Of a stretch of DNA of 64,000 bases, positions 37,701-50,500 are shown piece after piece. The number at the start of each line of letters is the position of its first letter. Positions within the stretch are counted from its first letter, which is position 1. The translations under genes were made by a program, and so were the position numbers. Source of the stretch: Piper betle (lineage: Eukaryota > Streptophyta > Magnoliopsida > Piperales > Piperaceae). The stretch lies in assembly GCA_033002965.1 (NCBI GenBank), contig JAURVB010004819.1:1-64000 (forward strand), given 5' to 3'. The notes beneath the pieces are model-generated. The model had not been told where the DNA came from, ran no database searches, and saw only the letters and a list, made by a program, of their open reading frames with translations.

Positions 37701-39870
37701 ACGTGTAATGTATAATGATGGTTGTTTAATGCTGTGTGAATGATTGTTAGAATGTTTTTGTCTTGATGAATTGCCTGCTATGAAATGAACGGATAGATGT
37801 GAATGAGCAGGGAGCCTTGGAGTTCGGCCTTGGCTTAGATGAAAACAAATGAGATAATAATGGAATGTCGCGGTAGATTGTTATGTTTTGTCGTATTTTG
37901 ATAAAATATTTATATACCTTTGTTGTGGACAGGTTGGCCCTTATTGCACTTTTAGGGAAAACTTTGTCCGTTTTTAGGTAGTAGTATATATTTTCTTTTG
38001 GTTTCTCATTTATTGTTTTGTCTTGTTTTTTCTTGTACATCATAGCATGCATGTAGGACCGCGTTAGAACCCAATCGTTCCCATTCATGCATTTCATGTT
38101 TGCATTTCTATCTTGAGACGCCGAGGGCAGATCCGGGTCGGCTTAACCGAACCCAGTAGATTAGCGAACGGTTCGGTCGCCGGTGACATTTCCGGGTCGG
38201 TTCACGGGTGAGTCGAAACGAGGTGTTACAAAATCTATCCTTCCCTTTTTCCCCCTCCCCCGTTCTCTCTTGTGTGGGCCGCATTCCCCCTTGCCAAATT
38301 CTGCCGCCCTCGTCCCTACCCTCGCCCCCGGCCCTGCCTCGGCCCCGGCCCCACCCACAGCCACGGTCCCCCACCGCCTGATCGCGTAGAGCTTCCACCC
38401 CCGGCCTCTCCTGCAGTTGCATTACCCCCTCACCCACCCACCCCCCGTGCTAGCCGCAGCCTCCCCTGCCGTAGCTCGGCATCGTGGGCCCCCGCCCCTA
38501 CCCGAAGCTTAGTCCCCCCCACCCATAGCTGTGTCCCCCTCCCCCCTTGCCCCTACCCGAAGTTGTGGTCCCCCTGTCGCCCATGCCTGCAGCTGCGGCC
38601 CCCCTGCACTGCAGCCCACCCCATCTATTGCCCCCCCTTCACAGGCTCACCGGCAGTGAGGCGACGCGGCAAAACAGAGGAATGGGGGAAGAAACAGGGG
38701 AGGGTAGTTTCGTAATAAAAATTTGATTCGATCCCGACTAGAGTTAAATTTTTATTACGAAATAAATATTAAAAAAATTGTAATAAAAATGTGATTCAGT
38801 CCTGACTCGTATCAATATTACGAAATAATTTTTTTAAAAAATAAAATATTTTCATAATAAAAATTTAACTCGATCACGTGCAGGGGATGTCAGGGTGATG
38901 GTAATTTCGTAATAAAAACTTGACTTGCTCCTGACTTGAGTCAATATTAAGAAATAAATTTTAAAAAAGAAAATAATATAATTTTGTAATAAAAACTTAA
39001 CTTGCTCCCGACTCAAGTCAATAGTATGAAATAAAATTTAAAAAAATTAAAAATAATTTTGAAATAAAACTTGACTCGCTCCTGACTCGATTCAATATTA
39101 CGAAATAAATTTTAAAAAAATTTAAAAATAAAATACCATAAAATAATAACTTGACTTGCTCCCCTAATCAAGTCAATATTACAAAATAAAATTTATTTCA
39201 TAATATTGACTCTAGTTGGGAGAGAGTCAAGTTTTTATTTTAAAATTACTTTATTTTAATTTTAATTTTATTTTGTAATATTGACTCGAGTCGGGAACGA
39301 GTCCAAGTTTTTATTTTATAGTATTTTATTTTTAAATTTTATTTCATAATATTGAATTGAGACAAGTTTTTATTACGAAATTATTTTTATATTTTATTAA
39401 AAAATTATTTTATAATATTGACTCGAGTCTAGAGCGATTCAAGTTTTTATTACAAAATTATATTATTTTTTTAAATTTATTTCGTAATATTCACTCGAGT
39501 TGGGAGCGAGTCAAGTTTTTATTACGGAATTGCTATCACCCCCCTTCCTCTGTTTTTGCCGCTCCACCCCGACCGCCGGTGACCTGGCTGCCGCCGTCAC
39601 CTACATTACCATCTGCCATCACTGCCCCTCTTTCTATTCCTTTCCCCTCTTTCTTTTTCCCTTACCCTGTTCGCCGCCCCTCCCTGCTCTGTTTCGTGTA
39701 GCACTGCCGGGAAGGTCGTAGGGGCACACAACAGGGGAGCACGATATGGACTGGGGCGGAGGGGGACGACAACTGTGGGAGGGGCCAGAGGAGACTTGGC
39801 TGGGGGCGGGACGGGGCCGGGGCTGGGGCAGGGCCAGGGCCAGGAGACGGGCGATGCCAAGGGGGAATAT

Positions 39871-42800
39871 CTATTGCATGATTGAGATTATTGATACGTA
39901 TCATCATGGACCAGAATGACATTTCCTGCTACAGCGTCTCTTGTGCTAAAGCCCATTTTTTAACTACTAAACTGATGGGGCTTATGTGTAAGTGGATCGG
40001 CATTCTGAAATGCCTCCACTCATCGATGAATCAAAGCCCAAATAAAAATGTCATCTCCCACCCATTTCTAAAATGCCACTCCCCATCTGTGCATTCTTGG
40101 TATATCGCATTAGATCATCCAGACATGGTTTATTGCTAGTCTAATTGCCTTTTTACAACAATTATAATTGAGCTTTAGAGCTTATCGACATCATTGATTA
40201 ATCCATCTTCGCAGTCTATGAAGCCTTATATGATTTGGTCATGATTGATTTTATATGTGATGTAAATTTGAAAATTTGGCTATTTTTATATTATGATATT
40301 AATTAATTTTCCTAAATTATAATAGGGTTGAACTTTTTGAGAATGCATATAATTTTGTATACTAGAAAATAAAAACATACGTAAATACTACAAGCATATA
40401 TACCCAATCAAAAGAGGACACAGCGTACCATATATGTATATATATATATATAAAATATAATATGTGTTGTATGATTGAGATCAGTTGCATGGATCAGCAT
40501 TGAAATGCGGTCTCTATAGCTTCTTTGAGTCTTTTAGAAAGTAGCACTTGCGTGAATCTTTATTTATAGTACGTGGATCAAACATGAGGGTAAAAAAACA
40601 CGTAACCAAACAAAGTAGCATCCGTTATAAAGGTCTTTTGTCTCTGCAACATGAAAGCGAGCTCCTCCCAGCTTTGCCGGCCATGAATCATAATCAAATC
40701 ATCAGAGAACTATATATGAAAGATCAAGCGACGTGATCAAGGGAGTGAAATGTATCGAACTTTACATATTCCATGAATGCTCGATTGTACGTTTAATTTA
40801 TAATAATATGCATAGTTCTGATCATAAATCTAAGTCTGACTGCTAATTTATCCCCATATGCTCGGCTGTCACAAATTTATGTGTTAAGCTGTTGGCTTTT
40901 ATCATCAGTTATGCCTTTGAGCTGCGACCACCGTTGTGATTGATAATTCTGCTTTCTTGGCTGCTTGTTCCGTCCAAGCTAAGCTCATCTTTAGTGCGAA
41001 AGCAGCGGCAACAGCATGTTCTTTAGTTTTATTTCGTTACGTACATTGTCTTATTTGGGTCCAATTATAGCGTATGAAAGTGTAAAAGAGCATAAAGATT
41101 CAATTGATGATCCCATGCTTGAAATTTAAAGGAGTCAAAAAGAATTGAATCCTTGACTCATTGTTGAGACCTTTTTGGCCAGCTTTTGACCATGACGATC
41201 ATATCACTCACAATTGGTTGCTTGAAAATAAAAAAGTATTGCATATATAACAATTTTGCGTTGTCTTCCATTCATCCCCGATCTCTAGCTTGATCATAAG
41301 GTAAGAAATCCTTAAAACAGTTCACATATATGGACACCTTCATGACCCACGTCAAATGTAGATTAAAATTACATATAATTGCCCGTGTGTTAACTAAAAG
41401 TTTTAATTTGTATCCACTAGTCACCATGTGTGTGTGTGCTTGCATTGTCTTCTAGGCAAAAGGAAATACTGTATGCCCTTTGAAAGACATGAAATGTGAT
41501 TAGGGAAAGGAGTAGTTTTCTAAGTCTTAATTAGTGTTGAGACTAACTATTCTAGCGTACGAGTTTAACGTACTGATAAGGACTGTCTTGTATCAAGACA
41601 ATGCACGGTTGTTATACGATAAGATCACAGTCATGGAATAAATCGTCACTTACCTGAGCTAATCACATGCTTGTCACCTCTAGCTTCACAAGAATACATA
41701 ATTTTATGAACATTACATGAATAATTTGTCAATAGATTAATATTTGGTATGCATGAATGAACAGGTTATTAAAGATGAATTTCAAGTCGAGATTTTCTTT
41801 AAAAAAAAAGAAACTTATGGTTGTACGCTACTCATATTGATTCATTGACATTGATCCCTTGTAAATGATCAAGTGATCGTTACATAATGCAGAGAATTAT
41901 TTAAAGCTAGTTTTGTTATACTTCTTGCAGAACAGCTAGCTGCCTTAAATAATCAAATCCGCAAGCTAATGTATATGCTATATATATACAAGGCTAGTTG
42001 GAGCTTGTTGACAATTTAAAAAATTTCACAAAGATGGTCTGAGCTACCTCCCACTACGAAAAAAAATGAGCAGTTTTGAATCAACTCGTGTACTATCGAC
42101 TTCCTTTGCCAGCGTGATCTTTTACGCAACGATCTTTGAGAGAGATACATGGACAGTACTAAAAGAAAGAAGGGACAGGGAGAGATTTGTGGTCACTTTT
42201 ATGATTTTCTCTATTTTCAATCTGTAATATTATAATCGGTGAATTTGGTTTTTAATCTTGAAGGACTTTCAATCTGCAATCAAAACCCGTTCATGCATGA
42301 GATGCCGACAAAGCAAGGGATGGAACAAAGGAGGAATGTAAAATGGAAAAGGAGCTTAGGAAACTGCAATTTGTATATATTGGCTAGCTGGTGTGGGGAG
42401 GCAACCATTATGGCTACTACCTCATTTCCACCCTAACAGTATTACTTAGTGGGTTAGCATATAACAAGACAATTCTTATTGAAGGAAGACACCAATACGT
42501 AAGGGGTCCTTGTGCGTGAAAAAAGAACAGAATGTTTAAGCTAGCAAATGGGCAATTGAATTATGCTAACCGCGACGATTATCCTTCAAATTTACCAGTA
42601 TATCTTAGTTCATATCCTGTCTGTTTTTTCTTGCAATTGCAGTATTGCTGTACAAATGTTCCCATGATAAAAAGACAAGGTGAAAATCTCTATCCTCCTT
42701 TTTATAATTAGTTCGGTCACATTCTTCTTGGGAAAATTAGAGTACCCACTAGGAGAAAAACAATATTGAGTGGACTGTCTTCCCTTAATTCTTTACTTAG

Positions 42801-45480
42801 CGGACGTTTACATATATATATATACATATGCTACATTGTAAACATGAGCTGATCAAATTAACGATGTCGATAAAAGTAAACATGTGTTACATATGAAAGA
42901 CCAATCACTGTAACATGCTAGGTAGCATATCTGCTTGGGGAATCCGCCATCACGAATCTTGTCTAGCATCGTTTGATTGGAACCTAACATCAACATCTTG
43001 CTCCCCATGTCAATGAAATGAATCCAAGAGGTACAGAAACGCTCCGAAGCGAGGGAATTTCAGAACAAGTTGGAAGATGATGAGTTTTCTATATCCATGC
43101 ACCCAAACAGAGCAGCGAAAACATAATGCTGGGAGGAATGCGCACCTTTTTACAGGCTTTACAAAGACGTGAGATTCCACAAAAATATTGTCGCCATCTT
43201 CGGAGAATCTCCATTGATCCTATGTGATCATCGAATCTGGTGTTCCAGACTGCAACTTGCCGAGAAGCACCTCCATGCTTATGGAAGGTAAACAGAATAA
43301 CATGTATAACATTTTCACAGCGCGCCTGACTATGGTTTTGTAATATTAATTACCCATGAGTGTTGACGTGCATGGTTGAGATGCTTCACAGATCACAAAA
43401 TAGAGCATCATATCGTATGGGACATCTCTCTTCCGAAAACAAAACAGATTGCAGATTAAGATGCTAACAAGTTAATTGTCTGTAATAATAAATATTTCAA
43501 TATAATAGGTAGGCCTTCCTCTGTTTTCTCAATCTTCTCAATTGAAAGGTCTCATATACGGAGAATACACGTTTCAGTTGCTGGGTCTAACTGGAACAGT
43601 TCATAAGCAAAGATATTCTCAGTGCCGGTTCATCGTATTTAGATATTCATGGCCAAAAGGCACTGGATTTTCTTTCGACAGACTTGGAACTTGGAAGGGG
43701 AGGAAACACTTTGAATGCTAAGAGAAACACCTACTATCTATAATTCACCAGACTTGATAGTACCCATAAAATTCTACTAAGAATATGTAGCACCTTTTGA
43801 CGCAACATCTAACATTCTGCTAGTTTTTCATGTTAAAACTTGAAACTATTAAAAAAAGGAACATCATGAGCCGGTGCGAGTTACTGATTTCAATAAATCT
43901 AATATATAAACAGCTAACTAGTGGTCTTTACTGATACGTCTAAACCAATTTGAACTTAATCAACAAAAAATGTTACTTGAAATTGAGTCCAGCTACTTGT
44001 CGAAACCAATCTGAACTTAATCAATTTAAGATAAAATTAGTCATAAATAGAAAAATAGAAAGATATGTCCTTAAGATCATATATGTCATTTATCAAAGAC
44101 CACACACACAAGCTACTTCCAAAACAAAAAACAAAAAAAAAAAATCTCCGCATACGACACAAAAAGTGGATCCCAAATGGAAATCGCAATTGACAGCTGA
44201 GCCCACTTGGTCCAAAGCTGGGCCCACATGGGGCCCGGTGCAACATCAGGACGCACGCACTCTCACAATAATTAAATATGGGCCCAGTCCAATTTGGTCC
44301 TCCAAAATGCGTCTGCCACGTGTATCCAACTTCTTATTAAAAAAAAAAGAACTTTTTACCGATCCGCTTGGAAATTTTTTTCCCATACTTTTTAAGTATG
44401 CAATATAATTGAGGAATAATTGCCCCCAATGAGAGCTTCACATATAAAATTTATATAGATTTATTTATGATAAACTAAAAAACAAGGTCATCTGTTTGGA
44501 TTTGAATATTTTTTCTAAGCCAATCACGATAAATATAATATAGAGATAAAACTGTACCAAAATCTCCTCCATCTCCATTCGGTCATCTTACCGACCCTCA
44601 GATTCAAGAAAAAAAAACCTGAATCCAAAATTTCATGATTTTTTGGTATCATTTTTGCATATTTTCAGAATTTATCACCTTAATTGTCATAGAGAATGCA
44701 TTCTACCCGTATATATAGAATTAGTGTTGCCAACGGGTCCAAGTAAACAAATTATATGATCCCATAAATATTAGATTTGGGTTTAATCTTATTGGGTCTA
44801 TCTCTAAGAGTTCAATTTTTTATTAGTATCTATATTATATTAGGTCAAGGTTCAGGTCTAGGTTCAAACCCAAACCCAAAAAAATTTATTTTTTGTTTTA
44901 AATTATACTTTTATTTATATTATATTAAATTATATAAATATATATTTTCAAATATATTATATTTTAATTATAAATAAGAATAATTATCATAATATAATAA
45001 CTTTTTTGCATATTTTTATATAAACGAATGCAATATATTTGTTATCGGTTCGGGTCCGGTTTGGTTCCGAATTTACTAAAGCGGGTTCAAATCTAACTTA
45101 AAAAGGTATATATTCGGGTTCAAATTCGAGTATTTAATATCAATTCGGATCGGGTCCAAAAGAACCCCATACCGAACCGAATAGTAAGGAACCCATGCCG
45201 GACCGAACTTAGTAACACTATATAGCATGGCTATAGGTCGCAAATTTATGAGTTCTTAAAAAAGTGGGCAAACCGGCTCCAACATAAATAGTTTGGGTGG
45301 AATGAGTGATGAGCTCACTCTATACAGAACATTCAAATATAGATTCCATAGGGCAGCCAAAATATATACTATACTACAAACCTTTCCCTGGCCGATGCAT
45401 GCAATATTTCATTTACACGTATAAGCACCGTTTTTTCAGTTCTGGTTTGCCGACACAAAAATTACTCAAAGTGGATGAAC
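39871..45480. other. Intergenic, no gene recognised
   Basis: Long AT-rich spacer. Short frames (for example 40548-40736, 42239-42436) have no domain features. 44160-44330 carries GGGCCCA words and a CCACGTGT box, promoter-like, but no gene start is attached. (TA)n runs occur at about 40430-40452 and 42813-42827. The only recognised element is the repeat at 44722-45220. Confidence 0.45.
44722..45220. mobile_element. MITE-like repeat F, copy 1
   Basis: About 500 bp with imperfect inverted ends (TAGTGTTGCCAACGGGTCC and GGACCGAACTTAGTAACACTA). It sits between TA-rich flanks. The AT-rich core is shared with 58410-58900, including TTATAAATAAGAATAATTAT and GGTTCGGGTCCGGTTTGGTT-like strings. Non-coding. 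Confidence 0.6.
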
Positions 45481-45491
45481 ACCCCTCCCTC

Positions 45492-45499
45492 TATAAATA
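45492..45499 (+). promoter_or_regulatory. TATA box of the WAT1-related gene
   Basis: TATAAATA lies 146 bp upstream of the ATG at 45645. That spacing would leave a 5' leader of about 115 bases, which is normal for a plant gene. Confidence 0.6.
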
Positions 45500-45644
45500 C
45501 CAGTCTAGCCTTCACATTTTTCTTAGGAGAAACCAAGTAAAATACTAGAGTTTCTTACTCTCCCTCACTTCTCCTTTTGTATAATTAGATTTCTAGCTGC
45601 CATCTTCTCCTCCACTTTAGCAAAGATCAATAGAAAGGAAAAAG

Positions 45645-47539
45645 ATGGCAAGCTGCCTGGCTAGCTTTAGCAGCTTTCTGCAACGCTGCAAGCCTTATTT
45701 GGCTATGATCTCACTTCAATTCGGCTATGCCGGCATGAATATCATCACCAAGGTCTCCCTCAATAGTGGTATGAGCCATTATGTACTGGTTGTTTACCGG
45801 CATGCCTTCGCCACTGCTGCCATAGCCCCCTTCGCCCTCGTCCTTGAGCGGTACATATGACATATAACGTGATGAGCAATAAAAACAAGTATAGTAAATA
45901 GTTTTGCTTATGAACAATATTAACATGTGTAATTCTGATTGCAGGAAGGTGAGGCCCAAGATAACATTCCCCATATTCATGCAGATTTTTTGCTTGCTCT
46001 TCTTGGGTATGTTAAATATATATATATCTGTATATGTATATATATATATATATATTGTCCAGCAGCTTCATATTGATGTTCTACATATATATCATGTGCA
46101 TATATGCATGCTTAGAATCTGATTGGATGATTGTTTGGATTTGCAGGCCGGTGATAGACCAGAACTTCTACTATGCTGGGCTGAAGTTCACCTCTCCGAC
46201 TTTCTCTTGTGCCATGAGCAACATGTTGCCTGCCATGACATTTGTAATGGCGGTCTTGTGCAGGTATATATGCAAGAACCGCTAAATATACATACTCATG
46301 TCAAACATCACGCTAGCTGTTATGGAAACTGGAAAGACAACCATTTTAAGGTCTCTCTTTCTTGTAGGATGGAAAAAATAAACATGAAAAAAGTAAGATG
46401 CCAGGCCAAGGTGGTGGGAACCCTTGTTACTGTGGCTGGGGCAATGTTGATGACCCTCTACAAGGGGCCAATTGTGGAGATGGTGTGGTCCAAATATTTC
46501 CACCCCAGGAACTCCTATGTAACAGACACCCATGGAGTAACAGACAAGGACTGGTTCAAGGGCTCTATCCTGCTCATCATCGCCACCTTTGCATGGGCTT
46601 CTCTGTTTGTTGTACAGGTGAACTGTCCAATCTCCATCCACAAACATTAACTTTTGTAACATTACCAATCGTATATGTTCATATTATTTCTCAACTTCAT
46701 ACAAGAAGATCATTAGAGTGAGAGCTGATCTTGAGTTTTTCATTGTATGTGATGATCCAGGCCATAACACTAAAAAGATACTCGGCTCAGCTCTCCCTCA
46801 CAGCATTGATCTGCTTTGTGGGCACTCTTCAAGCCATTGCTGTGACCTTCGTCATGGAGCACAAGGCCTCTGTGTGGACTATTGGATGGGACATGAACCT
46901 CCTTGCTGCTGCTTACGCTGTTAGTCTCTTCTTCTCTCATTAATCATCCCTTCCTTATGTCCTTCGCACCTCAAAGATTTCTCGTACAATAATCTGGAGA
47001 AAAATGACATTTTCAGGGTATAGTGTCATCTGGAATTTCATACTATGTTCAAGGCCTGGTGATGCAAAAGAGAGGGCCAGTGTTTGTTACAGCCTTTAGT
47101 CCCTTAATGATGATCATAGTAGCAATCATGGGATCTTTCATCCTTGCAGAAAAAATCTACTTGGGAGGGTATGTTTATTATCAAATCGGCATCTATTACT
47201 AACTCCTGGTGTCAATCTGAGATTAACATCCTCCATTCGTTTGGATATTGCAGTGTTATTGGAGGAGTTGTGATAGTTGCAGGCCTCTACTCGGTGCTCT
47301 GGGGCAAACACAAGGAGAACAAGGAGAAGCAAGAGAAAGAGGCAACGTCCCTCCCAGAGGCTGTGAAGGGATCAGAGCCGGGGAATTGTGTTGGCGTGAT
47401 TGAAGACATTACAGATGTGGACAAGGAGAAGGCTCAAGGGAACAAGGTCATGACTTCTTTGGAGCAGGCAATCACTATTACAGTTGCTGCTCCTGTACCT
47501 CATGAGCAGCCCATGAAAAATGATGGGATCACCAAATGA
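45645..47539 (+). CDS. WAT1-related protein (nodulin MtN21/EamA transporter)
   Basis: A ten-helix DMT-superfamily membrane transporter; relatives move auxin or amino acids at the vacuole or plasma membrane. Exons: 45645-45850, 45945-46006, 46147-46263, 46368-46617, 46761-46919, 47017-47168, 47254-47539, about 410 residues. Family signatures: QFGYAGMNIITK, VVYRHAFATAAIAPFA, PVIDQNFYYAGLKFTS, VAGAMLMTLYKGP, ITLKRYSAQLSLTALICF, QKRGPVFVTAFSPLMMI, IGGVVIVAGLYSVLWGK, then a charged cytosolic tail. Exon 2 is odd: read in phase it gives IFCLLFLG and does not join exon 3 in frame. One more T in the T-run at 45986-45991 would restore the expected helix and phase. Use of a later donor (AT|GTTAAA, 46012) would also keep frame. 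Confidence 0.9.
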
Positions 47540-47559
47540 AGTGATACCTAACATCCCAG

Positions 47560-50500
47560 ATCATGAGGGGAGGCATTTTTTGTCAAATCCCTTGGCTTTT
47601 CTTTTCTTTTTCTTTTAAATCTTATCTGTTTCTTGTATTTCAACTTTCTTGTATGAGCTCAAGTCTCTCATCTTTGTTGACCATTGAGTGATTAGAATGG
47701 AAAGAAATTTGGTGCAATTTCTCTCTATATAATGGAACTCTAGTAAAATGCATGTTTGTGGGCAGAAAAGCCCCACACAATTGTCCAAGATAAAACAAAG
47801 ATTTCCTAATCACCAGACATCACTAAAAAAACTTGGTCATGGAAACAAAATTAGATAGTCTATTTGATCAACATGTGAGTTTCTAACCCCTCGCCCCCCC
47901 CCCAAAAAAAAAAAAACTCCAGAACTCTAACTCTCTGAATTCGACATAATTCTCTTTTTCAGTAAAACATTCCAAGAGAACAATAGTAATGGATTCAGGT
48001 TTTTAGCTTCTTAGCCGGTGGGTTAACATTTCAATTTTCATGGTGGCCAAGGACAAGAGATTCTCGGATTCTCCGGCCACAATATTTCAGCATCAGATGC
48101 AGTACTACCTACTGAAAGGTATCAAGTTCAACGTCGTCACCACCATTATGCATGTATTCTTCTACTCAATAATAAATATGGTTATCCAAAGCTGTCAATG
48201 AACATTCGACCATCCCGCCAAAATTCTCTTTTCCCCAAACTCTTGGGAGGTGTGGCTCAGAACCGAACAACAATCTCCCAACTTCTTTCGGGCCATCTCG
48301 CTGTATAGCTAGCATAGGCCCCCCTTGTTGATAGGCACAGTTGCTTTTTCTACTAAACAGAGCTTTCCCGGATCACCAATTCCCCATGGCCAACGATCAT
48401 GGAAGTAAATAGGAATAACAATGTGGAAAGAATTGAATTCTGAGGACCCAGAAGGACGAATATAAAGATACATTACCGGCCTTGAGCGTTTATCTAATTA
48501 ACCTGTTTGTTTCATAATGTAAAAAATATAGCCAAATTATAAAAAAAAATTTTAAAGTTGGGCGCCAACTTGCTAAAGATTTTCTTATCCACAACTGATG
48601 TAATACTTAACAATAGGATTAAATTCTGTAACATCTAGCTCACGTCTACATTACAGGCAGGCAACATAGAAATGGATCTGCTGACATGTATAATGTATTC
48701 CTTTCTTTACCAATATGACAATATCTTCTAACGTAGGCAGATAAAGCTTAATGAAGTTAGTGCTAATTTTGTCCTCTGAGCATCCTATTCTCCCTTCTTT
48801 TGCTTCTCTATTAAGTTCAAGGGCCATTTTATGAATGCCATTTCAATGGTATTAATTTCTTTTTACAAACCCAGCTTTGCATGAAAGATCCTAGGCTACT
48901 TATGTAGCAAAGGTTCCTTTTCTCTGATCATCAATGAATTAAAGGTTACCAACTTGCTCATATTGGAGTCTGAATATGTGGGTATTCTGGTGGCTGCTGC
49001 ACCTTGTGTACTTTGATCTTTCCTTGTCTGTCCTGACACAGATTTCACTGCTTTGCCTAAGCAGTACATCAAAGATAACACCTTTTATTTTTCAACCAAA
49101 ATTTTTGCAACGGTCCTTGCCGGCCATCGATTAAGACAACCACCCACTTTGGTTGGAGCTTCAAAATTAACCTTCAATATTGTTCTTCGTGAACAATGAT
49201 TTGTCCAATCATCCTCACTTCATCTCTATCAGCCAATTTTCTTAATCAAGATGAGCGAACTTATCTCATTAATTTCATCGGTGAATTATATTCGCTATCT
49301 TTTTTGGGTCATAAACACAGTATTTGAGCGAGAGGTACTCATGGTACTTTAGATTAGTAGATCAGTAGTACTCCACATTTCATGCTGAGCCCTAAGCAAA
49401 AAAATTCAGATTCAAGTGGAGAGCACCTCAAAGGTCACCTTCAGAAATTGTATAAAATGATTGTGGACTTTGAATAACACTGGTTATTAGGAAGACGACA
49501 ACAGCAGGTAACCCATCTTCTGGAGGAAGCTAATCTGCATGAATGTCACTAAGAGGAGAAATCAGGCCATGATTTTGCAGGGTCGATTCTCCACATAAAC
49601 TTCCATCTATTATTAACATATTTGTCTTGGTTAAATGTCTTTCATGTACAATTGATGCTATTGGTTAATGACAGCCAATACAAAAATGAAACCAAGTGAA
49701 GGATGAAAAGGATCTCCACATTACCTAACCATCAAGGTATATCAAGTGAATTACCCAGCGATAATGTGCCTCGTCATAAGCATGATACAAAAATACGTTT
49801 AACAACTGATTTGCTTTAAGACATGAAATATTGGCTTTAACTATGGTTATTAATTGCTAATCCAACCAGTAATATTTCATAACCACCGTTGAATAACAGT
49901 GCTGAGCAGGTTTCTTGCAAGACTGTTTACTACATTGGCTACGGCGCCATTTTTATAGCGGAATCATTAGTCCGTAATTATCAATCTATCTGGGTTGCAT
50001 GTGATAAATGATCAATGACGTATAAATGATTATATGAACTCTACATTTGATGTCCATCCATCAAAGTTTAATGTTCATGATGATCCTTCAGAGTAATTCT
50101 CAGAGCATTAAAGCTGAGTTTGGATATTCAGTTGAAAAGTTAAAAGTAGAGGATAATAAAGAAAATAAGAAAGGGAGATGAATACATTTGCACTCAGTTA
50201 CTACATCAAAGTTCAATACCATGCCTTAATGAATAGCTTTCCATGCCTTGACATCAAACATCACTAAATCAATATAGAAGCACGTATCCATGCCTTGGCT
50301 TACCACGCATAAACTCTAAAACTGAATATATGAACTCTACATTTGCACTCAGTTACTATATCAAAGTTCAATACAATATATAAATGATCCTTGACATAGT
50401 AGGAAAAAATGAGTAAATCAATGACAAGGTGTTGTCATTTGTAAAAGACAAGAAGTACGCGATCTCGGCCGATGTAAATGCAGGGCAACAATGCATGAAA

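Larger units (their letters stand above)
26651..38230 (+). mobile_element. E1: LTR-like element, outermost of four nested copies
   Basis: It begins TGTAAAACCT and ends GGTGTTACA, with exact 5-bp target duplications AAATC at 26646-26650 and 38231-38235. Once the E2 insertion (27101-35778 plus its duplication) is removed, E1 is about 2.9 kb. It keeps the family order: GACTCGAGTC module, GC-rich block (35784-36430), AT-rich part, conserved GGAGCTCGCCGCCTAGGCGC, (TA) tract before TTTTGCATTTTCAGTGAGAG, then the 3' segment. TG..CA ends plus a 5-bp duplication fit a solo LTR. No gag-pol is present. Confidence 0.88.
26563..39870 (+). mobile_element. D1 mosaic element, host of the nested E stack
   Basis: The left end follows a (TA)n run and reads ACTATGCATTGCATCAAAACG with AGATCAAAATCCAACGACC. 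This matches, in inverse orientation, the end of the second D element near 52745-52830. The E1 insertion splits it between 26650 and 38231. It then continues with a GC-rich block (38236-38660), a junction GGGGAGGGTAGTTTCGTAATA, an AT-rich tract with GACTCGAGTC variants (38720-39525), and a second GC-rich block (39540-39850). The right end is not sharply defined. No coding sequence is recognised. Order and composition equal those of the D element at 51131-52836. Confidence 0.6.

Noticed and set aside
26651..38230. Autonomous retrotransposon coding region within the nested stack
   Set aside because: No gag, protease, reverse transcriptase or integrase motif is seen in any frame of the E copies.
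26651..38230. E elements as TIR DNA transposons because of TGTAA(A/C)ACCC inverted termini
   Set aside because: The inverted part is only about 10 bp. TG..CA ends with 5-bp duplications fit LTRs better.
42930..43300. Possible exon on the minus strand
   Set aside because: Some stretches look protein-like, but stops interrupt every frame and no family is recognised.
46282..46668. Minus-strand frame across the WAT1-related exons
   Set aside because: It is a shadow of the real plus-strand exon 4.
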